In this document: piece after piece, positions 22,350 to 33,482 of the stretch
Layout of the letters: the number at the start of each line of letters is the position of its first letter
Numbering within the stretch: position 1 is the stretch's first letter
Assembly (NCBI GenBank): GCA_002803225.1
Contig: NXFV01001544.1
Location: 1 to 41,948 of the forward strand
Length of the DNA stretch: 41,948 bases
Reading direction: 5' to 3'
Origin: Gamarada debralockiae
Taxonomy: Eukaryota; Ascomycota; Leotiomycetes; Helotiales; Hyphodiscaceae
Made by a program: the position numbers and the translations under genes
Notes under the pieces: model-generated
The model's input: the letters and a program-made list of their open reading frames with translations, nothing else
What the model was told of the DNA's origin: nothing
Databases searched by the model: none

Positions 22350-23683
22350 GATCGAAAGCACGTGATAATTTACAAGTCAGAGTAACAGCCCGCGCCTATT
22401 TGAGGCGGCGGCGATAACCGGACGAGTTGACGTGCAGATGGACCTGACCTCCCCTGCAGAAAGCTTGTCTTTTGATTCGCCGCTCTTACCGATTCACCAG
22501 GGGGCAGTTTCCTTCTCGTTGAAAGGTGATAAATCCAGAGAACTCAGGAGCTTGGGCGTTCAGATTTCCTAGTGTGATTTTCTTGACCACTGACCCAAGT
22601 GTTAAGCTTGCTCAGGAATCAGTCCTCAGCACTAACGTCTAAAGACCAGCACCCTGTAGCTATGATGCCAACCCCATTATCATCTCGAAACTGTGTTAGA
22701 CAGCATTGACATGTCTACCCCTCCTTTCAGATGGAGATGCAGCTTGAGTACTCTGCGTGCAACTGGATCTGAGTTTGCAGCGGACATTCCACGTCGATAC
22801 CTACGAGAATCTTCTGCCATCCAAACGCATTCTCCGAGTCCGAGATATCAGCAGAGACAGTGTGTATGAAGTTGTTGGTTGGAATTGCCTAATCTGGTAT
22901 AGCCTGTATTTTTCCTTCTTTTGTAGTATAACAGAGCTCTTCCCCTCCTTGTATTTTCAGCTTTTTAGATATTAAGCTAGCGCTCTAAAAATGCCACTAT
23001 ATATCCCCTCTACTCAGCTCAAGTAACAGAAGTCTATCCAACTGGCGGTCGACGTAGCCGCACGCACATCTCACTGCCGGGAACAACTCAAGTTGTTTAT
23101 ATGATGAGAAGGACGTCTGAGTCATGATTTTCGCAGGTTACCGAAAGTTGCGCGTTCGAATCGCAGCAACAAGAAGCCCAGGGTGTATGCCAGCAGTTGC
23201 GTATCCTGTAGGACCATGTCAGCATGCGAGCATCAACAATGACATAATGTTGTCTTTGAAACGTACCTGATGGTCAAGATGCGGCGTGGTAACCAAATGT
23301 TCCGGAAAGCGAAAGGAAAAGCTTAACTGAACCTCATGGTTTAGATTTAGGCTACGGACCGAGTTGCAGGTACCTGGAATTTGCCTTGGCATCCTATCCC
23401 CGGCTAGGTTATCGTCCTTCCACTGAACACTCTAGAGTCGTACTTCTCACCCTAGCTGCGGGTACTCGAGGTTAGTTGAGGTCGTAGGGTATGAAGCTCC
23501 AGCAATTGCTCAATCAAGGGACAACTCGTGATATCACGTGACCACTCTACGTGGCATCCCGTTGCTGTCTTCGTTACCCTTCACAGTTTCCCGGGTCGCC
23601 TCTATCTTTAGAGGTATTGGTAGCATGCATGATAAAGGCCATCCTTAAGTCAGAGATTCTTTTATAATCGGTAATGGCACAAC

Positions 23684-24626
23684 TTACCCAGGTTGTGCAT
23701 TGTATACCCAATCCACCTTCTTCACCCGATCCCAAATAATCTCATTCTCCGGCATATGCTTGAAGTAGGCAATCAACTCTTGCTCTTCATATTCCTTCCA
23801 CTCTGCAACAGGTTTCTCCAAGATTCCCCCTTTCCGATCGATATAACCAACCAGATACTCGTCCAGACTGTACCCAGCATCATATTTCAATCTGTTGAGA
23901 ACGTCCTTTGCTGGTCTCAACTTTCCCCCTGGCGTGCCCTTCTTATATTGAGAGCTAGAGGCTTCTCCTCCCATAGCATGCTGTAAAAACTGTTTCCGAA
24001 TTTGCGCAGGATTACTACCCTTGACCTTCTTGAATGAATCCCCTGACTTCCTTGTCCCCACCTTCGGCTTCTTCACTTCCGAAGCAGGCATTTCTACTGG
24101 GACATCCGGCTTGAGATCTTGATTCAAAACAGCTTTGGGTCCCATAAACTTCGCCTGCCTAGTTCTCGTTCTTCTTTTCCCCTCGCCAAACTCGACTTCC
24201 CAGGAACGTGTGATTTTTCTCGCCTCTGCGATCTCAACTGAGGGTATAGCTGGGAGCCCAATCAACCAGTAGCAGGTATAGATGTTCTCAGTCCTTTCAT
24301 CGGATCCATCCATAAACCTCTGTGGCAATAATTTTATGTCTTCTACATTCAATTGGGTTTTGAGGCCTGTGGTAATGATTGAGCCTTTGACTGCTGATTC
24401 TTGGAGTTTGGGGGAAAAGCTTACTGTCACGTAATGAAGTCACTTTCTGTTCCAGTGCTTCGATTTGAGCCGTAATACTCGTAGGTGCGGCATCATGGAA
24501 CGAAGCTTTCACCCTGATATACCAATCGTGGGGGAAAGTCTCAGCGAGAGTTGTTGGAGCCCGATGTTGCGGAGAACCCGGGGACGCCGAGGCCTCTGGA
24601 ACTGAGGAAGCTGAACTATCCGCCAT
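23684..24626 (-). CDS. MJ1316/DUF504 (RNA cyclic-group end recognition) domain protein
   Basis: There are two exons (24626-24425 and 24339-23684) with an intron starting GTAAGC at 24424. The acceptor GAAG at 24340 is the one that keeps frame. The product is 285 residues. The Ser/Pro-rich N-terminus leads to a short conserved-looking segment (PHDWYIRVKASF) and a predicted helix (ITAQIEALEQKVTSL). A Lys/Arg-rich middle follows. The C-terminal domain, about residues 206-278, matches the MJ1316 pattern: GKLRPAKDVLNRLKYDAG, then YLVGYIDRKGGILEKPVAEW, then IIWDRVKKVD. The name reflects a proposed role in recognising 2',3'-cyclic or similar RNA ends; function in fungi is not established. The stop codon is formed within a GTAAGT, so a further 3' exon cannot be excluded. 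The domain call is firm; the intron acceptor is less so. Confidence 0.8.
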
Positions 24627-25056
24627 AGAGCTATCATTTGCTATTAATTTCGCGGAAACTAAAAATCGAAACAGGAAGACGTCTCAATATCAAAGTTCGA
24701 GAGGATATCGGGGGCGTGGATATTTGATCAAGAGAAATTGCACAATATCCAGTACAAGTGGTATAGTAAATGGCACTGGTATGATCATATTCTTTGCAGC
24801 GCAGGGCTTAGATATGTAGACAATGGGGATTGGGGCAGAGTTGTCAGCGGCGATTCAATTGGCTTTAATTCTCGGTGACTCACTGATCCCCACTCGACCT
24901 ACCCGCTTCGGACCGGCGAGAACAACTCAAGTGATGTTAGCCGTACACACTTCAATCTTATATTAACGAGAAAGAAAATGGCTGGGCTGAGAAACTGGAG
25001 GAGTTATGAAATCCATTTGAAAAAAGACAAAAAATATATATATCAAAATTTAACGT
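24627..25056. other. Intergenic, promoter side of the MJ1316 gene
   Basis: No open frame with family resemblance and no repeat was seen. It holds the 5' flank of the MJ1316 gene (minus strand) and the 3' flank of the hydantoinase relic. Confidence 0.5.
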
Positions 25057-28000
25057 CTACTTGACCCTTATAGATCCATACTCATCTATAACACATCTAG
25101 GCTTTTGGAACTTTCCAAGCCATTTATACTCTACCTTATCCATACCAAAACCTTTAGAGCCCCCAATTTCCAGACCTCGACGAGTCGAAGTCCACTTCTC
25201 CGATGCCACGATCCGGAGAACGATGGCCAACAAGCCATACGTGTATTCCGGCATCCCGATGGCCTCTCCATTTTGAGTATCGATGACACAGACCAGGTCT
25301 GGGACTGATGCGAGGATCTATAATAGCTCAGAAGAGCGAGGAAGTAGATATTGGGGGTACCCTGGAGAAGGAAAAGGAACGTATCGTTTCACTCCCATCC
25401 TCCTCCCGGATCGCAACAATATTCTCATTCTTAAACGGAATCTTCAATCGGCCCTTAGACTCGCTCTCTCCCTCACCCTTCAAGCTCATGCCCTCATATT
25501 CACCTCTCCATAGACGTGACCCATCCTCAGAGTCCGCTCGACACCGACAATCTTGCCCTTGAACAGCACTTTAGCCGACTCACTTCCTCCAACTTCACTG
25601 ATGATAGACTCAGCAACTGTATCAATCTTGTTCAAGCTCCCAGACAAGGCAACAGCTCGTCCGATCCGCCAGGATAGAGAGATGGTGTGTTCGACGACCC
25701 AGCTCTTGGTATTCTTGCCGGAGATGGGACCTCTGGCGCAAGCGACATGTGAACCCATTTGCCAGAGCGCGGCGCGGAATGCGCGTTCACTCATAAGTTC
25801 GCTTTTGGCTTTGGTCTTGAGCTGCCATCCGTAAGCTCCAATTAATCCTCTCGTTCTGTGGAAGATTAGGATGACGTACCATCACTTGACCATTCCCATC
25901 ACAAATTGTAGAAGGCAGAAAGACAGGCTTCTCTTGAAACACTACAGGCGTTGTCTGCCATGCAACGGGATATGCACGCCCCATCCAGTCTCCATCAACA
26001 GTTGGGAGGTTCATCATATTTGGTGCACCGATGATCATGCCCTGAAGTCCGTTCTCACCACCGATTTCAAGTGCGATGACGGCGGTGGGTGAGACTTTCA
26101 TAAAGCTATAGAGTTCGGTTTGAGCTTCTAGCATCCTGCCATCCTATCAGCATACTCACAGACGGTCAAAAAGGGATTGGTACAAGTACTCATCACCAGT
26201 AAGTTTCTCCATCCCGATAGTCGGCGATCCTTTACCCCCACCACAAGCAACAAGATCATCATCCTGAAGGTTATCCGGAGAGATGACCCGTACCACCCCA
26301 CCACTTCTCATATTTCTCTTAGTCGTAGCATGTGCCGTAGGACGATCCGCCACCTCCCGTCCCAAGAATATAGCAACAGGTGCTGATCCATGATAAATCT
26401 GTGTCCGAGATGATCCATTCGCGACCTTGTATATTTGGTTTGTAGGATGCGATATCAATCTCTGCAGGTTGAACAGCTTTTTCACTCCCAGATTCTGCGT
26501 TTGTCTGCGTCGTCTTTGCGAATTCGGTCATTCGATTCTCTTCAGCCGTCTCCTCGGTGAGCAGCATACTTCAACAGTGACTTTGCGTTCAAAGTCAAAA
26601 TCACAGACTGCTTTGACGATGAATCGCGATTTGTTTGTAATATACTACATTCAGTCAGATGTTGCAAGATTCTGATAGGAATAAAAGGGCTGCTCACCCT
26701 GAAGTGGTAGGTGGTCCATTTCAACAAACTTCCTCGCCCCATTTTCAATTACCGTCTCTATCGCACGCTTCGAAGTCTCTTCCACGACCTGGCTTGTCGT
26801 TTTCTTTTCTGTGCTCTTAATTGTATCGATGATCCCGCTGACTCTTGCCGTCGCTGCTCCAATGGTATTTGCCACACCCGACCACTCTGGCTTTACCACT
26901 TTGCTTGCACCTGCAAGTTCATCAGGCGCAGTCATAGCTCCACCAACCAACAGATCCGGAAGATCGTCCCCAGAAGTTTTCATCACATCAATCGCCCTCT
27001 CCAGTATTCGTTTGACAACCGAATTGAATTCTTCCACATTGCGGTCAAGCGAAGCTTTTGAAACTAGTGATCGATCTCGAATGTCCGCATTAGGGCCTGC
27101 AAGGACTGTGCAATCCGTTGCCGTTGGTGTCTTTCCTCCAAATACGAGCGCCTCTTCGGTCAGGCAGTATCCCACGCTATCTGGACCGACGTTCAATGTT
27201 CCGCCATGACTCATGCGGACGATAGAACCACCTCCTAGTCCCATGCTTCAAACGTCTGGGTAGGAGAAGTTCATCCTGACTCCTGAAATCTCGCTGAATG
27301 CTGCTGCCTGACGTGGGAATCCGTTGGCTAGCAGGAGTCCAACGTTGGTTGCTGTACCGCCAATATCTATGACCATCATGGACTCTTTGATGCCATTTTG
27401 GGTCAGAAATGCTGCCCCTCTCATGCTGTTTGTAGGGCCACTCGAGAATGTCCTGATTGGAAGCTTTGACGCGGCACTGCTAGCAAAATTGTACCGTCAT
27501 TCTGGGTGATGAATATTGGGCATTGTAGCTTGAGACGTGAGATTGCAGTTTGAAATGAGCGTATAGTCTTGCGGGCAAAAGGAAGAATCGAGGCGTTCAG
27601 GATCGCCGCGTTCTCTCCCTCCAAGAAAGCCAGGTTGGCGACGTCTTTCGAGGTCACGACATCAGTCTCCGGATACGTCTCCTTTATGATCTGAGCAGTC
27701 CGCTCCTCCTGTTTATAGATCACATCGACAGGGCTGAAAATGCCATTGACCACAATGCTCTTAATGCCTTTCTCTTTAATGATCTTCACTTGCTCAGGAA
27801 TCCCATCGTCGTCAACATCCGAGATCAAACTCACATTAACTTCTAGCCCTCCTTCGATACGGTAATAATACAAATTTCGGAGTTTTCAGGCCAGTCAACG
27901 CATGGAGGGACCCCTTTGGAGAGTGGGCCACAAAGTCGAATAATCGCAACCTTAGCCAATCGCGCTCTGTCTTGCTCAACCACAGCATTGGTAAATGAGT

Positions 28001-28275
28001 CGTTCCGATAGTGACACTGGCCACGTCGTTTGGGTCGATTTTGGACTTTTTGAACATGGCAGTGATGGCGTTGTTGATTCCATCGCTGGGGTTTCCGGTC
28101 GTTGAGGCTTTGTGCCAGGCGATGATTCCTCGGCCGGATTCTGAAGGCGCATTGGATCGAGGATTACTTCATCGGTGTTTGTCCTGATTGTTTGTCAATG
28201 ACTCTTATCTTTGCTCTCTGAATTTCTAGGCATGAACTCACCCGCAGACATCAACTCCAATTCGGAGATTAGGTT
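25057..28275 (-). pseudogene. Hydantoinase/oxoprolinase-DUF917 fusion gene, heavily broken
   Basis: Read from 28275 leftward, the pieces line up with the fungal hydantoinase A-DUF917 fusion of about 1,000 residues. They include NLRIGVDV..TNTDEVILDPM (nucleotide-binding start), DVASVTIGTTH, the long block at 27873-27490 ending LQCPIFITQNDGTILL, VIDIGGTATNVG, MGLGGGSIVRMSHGG, and then DUF917 with CYILGTGGGGSSYGT and VVRVISPDNLQDDDLVACGGG and a C-terminal EIGGSKGFGMDKVEY. Disablements include frameshifts near 28150, 27993, 27875, 27480, 26565, 26330 and 25490, an in-frame TGA at 27248-27250, a remnant intron of only 24 nt near 26150, and a donor near 25395 that reads ATACGT where GTACGT is expected. 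Working relatives hydrolyse cyclic amides in an ATP-dependent manner. No product is expected here. Confidence 0.85.
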
Positions 28276-28853
28276 GTTCGCGAACGTTGCGCACGCGTCG
28301 AACCCAATTCAGGCTTTTGCAATTCAAGTGCCACCACTAAGTCCAGGAAATAGTACTGCAATGAAATAAGAATTCCTAATCACGTATGTTCGAGTGGAGA
28401 GTCCTCCCATTTTGAAATCCCAGGAGTGGGAGACGTTGCCAGCTCCCCCACTTATGAGTGTTCGACTCGCGGCCCGCCGTGGATGAGTGTCCGCGGATCG
28501 TAGAATGCGTAGCGCAAAGCTTGCCAGGAGACCAAGATCAGAGAAAGGTTGAATGAGCTCCATTATTCGAGATTCAATGCCTTGTGGTAAGTTGTTGCGG
28601 GTTGGTTCAGTTATATACGCCATATATAGGTCAACATGAGGTCCGAAATTGTTTGAACGAAACAGGGCAGTTCATGCGTAAGGCACTGTAGCCGTGCCCT
28701 AACAAATCGCTTCCGCCCCCGAGCTGGGCCTCGATCTGCATCTCACCAAGCACTCTCTCAAGGCCCAGTAAATCAATATATAGATATGAAATTACTAAAC
28801 CGGAGGGTATGATTATAAGATATTATACATATTAAATAGGACCGCAAGACCAA
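28276..28853. other. Gap between hydantoinase relic and oxidoreductase gene
   Basis: A 99-codon frame at 28324-28623 (minus strand) lacks domain resemblance and splice support, and I do not call it a gene. The region should contain the former promoter of the hydantoinase and the 3' end of the oxidoreductase transcript. Confidence 0.4.
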
Positions 28854-30105
28854 TCAAATATGAGTACCGGCGATAGTGGGGCCAAGGTTTTGCGTGAAAT
28901 ACGTCTTCCCCTTGACAAAGACCACCATGAAGCTGGGCAGCTTCATACTTCCCATGTGTCCCGTACCTGCCTTCCTACCAAGAGGAACAACCATCATAGC
29001 TATTCTAAAGTCAACCAAAGGTTCATCTTTGCTACCAAATGATAGATCAATACATACCTTTGTCGTCTGTTGGATACCGTGCCAAGTCCTTGCCTTGCAT
29101 CAATAGCCCGATGTTCTTCGTAACATGCACTGATTGCTTCTCAGTATTGACATATTGAGGTCTCTGCACATTGGAGATATCGCCCACGGCCCAAACGTTC
29201 GTTGTCCCCTTGACCCTCAAGTACTCATCCACGATCACAAAACCATTCCCGTTGAGCAGATTATCGGGCACGTATGAGGAGTTTGGAGTGAGGCCGACAG
29301 TGGGAAGGTACAAATCTGTGACGATTTTCTGGCCGTCGGAGAGCGTGAGTTCGGTCCGCCCGTCTGGCATCTTTGCGGACCCAAGAATCTTGGTTTCGAG
29401 CTTGATGGTCACTTTCAATTGTTGAAGTTTCTTCGTTGCGGCTTTGGAAACGCTTGCGGGCGTGCCTTCGAGAATTTGAGCGCCGCTTGAGATCTGGGAC
29501 GTTATTAGCACTCTCGGCCAACTGAGAGTCCGGGGAACAGATGGAAGTGAAAGTGGGGTTGTAAGACATGCCAGTGTGATTCTCTTCTGTGTTCCGTATT
29601 CGAAGCCCAGCTCTCCCGCAGTCTCGACGCCAGTCGCTCCTGCACCGCCAACAACAATCGAAGTAGCCTTCTTGACCCGACCTTGGAAATCGTGCAGCGC
29701 ATTCCGTGTAGCCTCGTATGACTCGCGCGGCTTGAATGGTGTATCGCCCTTGGTCCTCGATCCTGTCGCAAGAATTAAGATATCATAGCTGATGATCTTC
29801 TCCACCATTCCAGTAGCCACAACAACGGTATTGGACTCTAAGTTAAGCCTTTCTGCGGTACCAAGGACGAATTCGAATCGGTCAGCCGTGTATTGCTTGA
29901 AACCAGGGGCAATCGCTCCGAATAATTTATCATCGGAGAACTGGCCAGGCACGATGGCTCTCGGAGCGGCCAAATTCCAGAAAATGTGTGTGTTAGGCCC
30001 GACGAGAATTATTTTCACATCGCCGGTTTTTGGAGCTTGCTTCAGGAGTCTGTGTGCCGTGCTGACTCCTGCAAAGGATGACCCGAGAATTACGATATTC
30101 TTCAT
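28854..30105 (-). CDS. AIF/FSP1-like FAD-dependent NAD(P)H oxidoreductase
   Basis: The best model has three exons (30105-29572, 29493-29058, 28999-28854) and 371 residues. The second intron (58 bp, GTATGT..TAG) is needed to reach the conserved tail AMMVVPLGRKAGTGHMGSMK. The first is a 78-bp segment with a GC donor (GCATGT) and a good branch site and acceptor (GCTAATAACGTCCCAG). It is in frame, so it can be read through, but removal joins RITL to ISSGAQILEGTPAS, which fits the family better. Motifs are FAD-binding ILGSSFAGVS (6-15), NAD(P)H-binding VVGGAGATGVETAGEL (about 151-166) and the second FAD contact WAVGDISN (about 279-286). AIF/AMID-type enzymes oxidise NAD(P)H and pass electrons to quinones or oxygen; the acceptor here is unknown. 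Everything needed for activity is present. Confidence 0.88.
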
Positions 30106-30362
30106 CGTGAGTGGATTGCGATTGGAAAGTCGAGGAGGAAGTTATGCAAATGTGTTAATGATTTGAGAAGTCGTTGAAGGTGTTCGTGGCTCTGTACTCT
30201 GCGGAAGTGGGCGACAGCGAGAATTTAAAGCCATACTTATGGAATTGCGCCTCGCAAATTCTTTCTAATCCCTCGAGCTATGAGGTAGACTTCCACTGTT
30301 TCATTCATGCTTGGTAATTATTGCTTTCAGCAAGTCTGGGGATAACCTAACCGCAGTCGCAT

Positions 30363-30480
30363 CCAATCAGAAGCTCTCCCGCACAGACAGCCGCAGCCAG
30401 CCTTGCGAACTTGCCAAGCCGCATTGATTGCGAAGCGCAATCATCAACCAATCAGTGAATTTAACGCAGATTCAGCCAAT
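30363..30480. promoter_or_regulatory. Cluster of three CCAAT boxes upstream of the oxidoreductase gene
   Basis: CCAATCA occurs at 30363, 30448 and 30476, 258-375 bp upstream of the ATG at 30105. CCAAT is the site of the HapB/C/E (CBC) complex in filamentous fungi. Three copies within 120 bp are more than expected by chance, but binding is inference. Confidence 0.4.
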
Positions 30481-30796
30481 CACGGGGTGAAGCGCAGTGT
30501 CGCTCGACGAGTTTTCTCTTCGGTGGTGATGGCTAGTGAAAGTTTGTGACGGCCGGTGAACGTGAGTAATTTCAGGGTGGACTTCCTGGCGTTCAATAAT
30601 CAAATAGGGTTCAGGTCTTTCTCAGCAGCTGTGACAACTGACAAATCCAGAAGTTGCACTGGGCATGAGTGGTATGACAAAGCTTCTCTGCTAGAGGGTA
30701 CTCCGAATTCGATCTCAATCGCGAGGCCAGAGGAAGATTTGCCCTCAACATCAATTCGTTCTCAACCTTGCGACTCTTGCCTGTAGGGGCGCTGAC

Positions 30797-32657
30797 TCAA
30801 AGAAGCAAAATATTTTGGCCTGACAATCGCACCGTGTCTTGCCAACTCCATCCCGTCATAGTTGTGTCTCTCATGCGCCAAATTTCTTCCAGAAGCGACA
30901 GAATCTTACCACGATGCTCCAATGAAGGATCCAGAATTGGTGCAGTGGAGAAGACTTGTCGAAAAAACTGCTGGTCTTCTCCCTTCGCCACGCTTCCGAT
31001 GAGGTATAACGGACAGATGATAACGTGCATCAAATGAGCTGGCATCTTCGTACGCAGAAACATCATGGCCTCTCCAACCAGGGAGTTCACTTCCTGTACT
31101 TCAAGCTGATATCCATAGACAACAAGGTAGAGGTATATTGATGCCATGAGAGTAAATATGCGTGTGATGATGTAAATGTCGGGATTCGAAGATAGAACAA
31201 AGTTTGAGTGAGAGATCTCCAGACAAGCCAAGGAGTACTCTGTGAACCCCGACTGAAGGTCTCTTCTGATACTGTCGGCTCGGCCTTCGAAATCAGCAGT
31301 ATCCAGGTAGCCTTGCTGAAGTGCTTGTGTCCTGTACTCGTGCAATGCAGAAATGCGACCAATGTGAAAAATGACCCAATTCTTACAGCCCATGATATTC
31401 TCCAGCTTGATGGCAGAATTGCACGAGATTGCATGGGGATGGAATGAAAAAAGGCGAGGCGACTTCCCCGCTGTAATACAGGAGACAACATCAAGCCATA
31501 TGGTGACTCCACATAGGAATGTGAAGATTGCTGACTCTTCGGGAGGGGAGCGCCCTTCGTGTATAACGAGTGTCGTTTTCCCGTCAAAGAGCGTATCTGG
31601 TGATTCTACCAGACCAAGCTCCATTGCTTGATCCCAGTAGGCCTTGCAGAAGACATCTGTACATGCTCGTAGGTGTATCTGCCATGTATCGCCATGGCCC
31701 GCGAAAAGCTGTACAATTGATCAGTAGAGTTATTTGAAACAGCTTCCGTGGGACGAACCTCAAAGAATATCAGTTGTATAACACAGGCCATGAGACCAAG
31801 GCCATTGCTTGGACATGACCTAGTCACCCATTGACCTACATCCTTGATGGCTTGCTGGAATTCTGACAAGCAAATTGCAAGATGGTTTTCTTGCTCCACG
31901 GCGCTGAAGGCGCTGCATCCGTGACGGCACGCTGCAAGAAGGACCGATCCTCGATGATAGGCGCTGAGGGCCAAGCTTGCATGGTATAGCGGTTTGGTTC
32001 GTAGTAATAGGGAAAGTAGCCAACCCCGGCCACCCTCTATAATATTTGGCCTGTACATTGGGTACTGTAAAGGGAATACAGTGTCAATAAAGTGCATCAA
32101 TAACACGGCTTCATCACTTTTGATCGCCGACAGCCAGGAAAGAGAGGCCTGTGGTATTGAATCGACACTTTCGTCTGTAGAACCCTGCTCGGAGTTAGCA
32201 TCCCAAATCAGCTGTATGTCATTCAACTTACAGGTGACGCCCCGCTGCTAGTTCCATTGGTGGTTGCCGGAGAGCCATTTTCTCCAGAAGAGGGGGTAGT
32301 CTCAGTATTCGCGTCGGTCAGAGCCGAAGCAGAGGGGCCTGTGCCCGCATTTGTCGACTTCGGGGCTATCTTGACTGCACCCTCGTCCCTGAAGGATCCA
32401 GAGCGTCTCTGAAATCGGTCCATCGATATCCCCAGTCGACCCTTGTGGCGTGAAGTTTTCTTCACAATTTGCTTAATACTATTCGCCATAGCCTTCTCCT
32501 TCTCCCCATTGTCCATCCAGTCCGGCTTCGAGCCGTAGCCGTAGCAGGTTATCGTCAATGATTCACATGTGGAACAGAAAGGGTGCTTTTCATCGCACTT
32601 TTTGCGACGTAAACGGCAGGTCCAACAGCCTTGCTTGCTTCGAAGTGCACCGTTCAT
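30797..32657 (-). CDS. Zn2Cys6 fungal transcription factor
   Basis: There are three exons (32657-32232, 32184-31759, 31708-30797) with introns of 47 bp (GTAAGT..CAG) and 50 bp (GTTCGT..CAG). All junctions are phase 0, giving 587 residues. The N-terminal Zn2Cys6 cluster is complete: CWTCRLRRKKCDEKHPFCSTC with the sixth Cys at 38 (C11, C14, C21, C28, C31, C38; spacing 2-6-6-2-6). A basic segment and a Ser/Thr/Gly-rich linker follow to about 140. The rest resembles the fungal-specific regulatory domain found in many such activators, including LLMHFIDTVFPLQYPMYRP and FFELFAGHGDTWQIHLRA across the second junction. It would bind CGG-type motifs as a dimer in the nucleus. Its targets are unknown. 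The adjacent oxidoreductase, in the same orientation, is a candidate target by position only. Confidence 0.88.
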
Positions 32658-33482
32658 TGTTGAAAGGCGGAATTCAGACCGTTACTTGATTTTTATTATG
32701 TGGTGATGTGTAGTTGCTGATAAATTGAAAGATCAGATCACTTGTCGTTCTGCTGATGACTAATCACCCGATGAGGCACCATTGGCTCTGCAATCTGCCC
32801 CTAGGAGCAAACGCTTCGAACCCTGAAGCATTGGTGGCTTGACAGCCTCAACGCTATCTATCGCAATTTTCGTCTTCCAAATAGACAGAGAGTAACTGGT
32901 ATTTCGACGGTCAGCAATCTGTATGTTCTGAAACCAAAATACAACCGGTTTAATTGCTTTATAAAACACGTTTATCGTATAAGCAACACCCACTTATAAG
33001 CAACGGTTCTAATTCCACTTGATGGACTACAGGGATATGTAGTAAAGGTTATAAGCACTCAATGGGGGCCACGTGGGGGCAAATTTACCTCAGGCACCCT
33101 GTAATTACAGCGCACACCCTTCTGAAAACCCAAGTCTTTTAGGCTCCTGGGCCCTTGAACTCACAGCTCATTCCTTCTGAAATTACAGGCTTTAAGTAGG
33201 GATGAAACCCACGCTCAATATGCCCTTAGCGTTGGTGAGCTGCAAGAACCTCTTCACAAGGCCCTGGTTCGAACAAAGCTGAGTGACTCAAAAAGTAATC
33301 CGCACCAAGATCGTCCTATTTTACATTGGAGGTATTGCTTTGTCTTTCCAGCGGCTTTTCGACTTTCAGGAGAACTATTTTGCAAGCGAGAAGCATATCT
33401 GGTTTCTAACAGCAGGCCGGTGACACAATCCGATTCAACTTGCGACATTGGTCCAGCACTAATCGGCACTCAGAAAACACAA
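32658..33482. other. Intergenic region right of the regulator
   Basis: No gene was called. It contains the regulator's 5' flank, a perfect 12-bp palindrome CTGTAATTACAG at 33099-33110, and from about 33250 onward sequence that may be the unreadable N-terminal part of the HET relic that follows. Confidence 0.4.

Larger units (their letters stand above)
20899..23683. other. PKS promoter region and 2.8 kb gene desert
   Basis: Open frames here are short and without domains. Recognisable structures are a 73-bp tandem duplication (21857-22002) and an AT-rich motif array (22218-22349). A palindromic TATCACGTGACC lies near 23530. A tRNA-like T-arm near 23145-23165 does not fold into a full tRNA. The first few hundred bases below 21300 should hold the PKS promoter, but no regulator site can be named. 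Confidence 0.45.

Noticed and set aside
23095..23170. tRNA-like segment with GTTCGAATC T-loop and a possible GTTG/CAAC acceptor pairing
   Set aside because: Only three T-stem pairs form and no anticodon stem-loop of seven bases can be drawn, so it is chance or a tRNA-derived relic at most.
28324..28623. 99-codon minus-strand frame between hydantoinase relic and oxidoreductase
   Set aside because: It opens with an ATG but has no domain, splice support or conserved-looking block.
28854..32657. Assigning the AIF-like oxidoreductase and Zn2Cys6 regulator to the PKS cluster
   Set aside because: They lie more than 8 kb away, behind an MJ1316 gene and a dead hydantoinase, and nothing in sequence ties them to the synthase.
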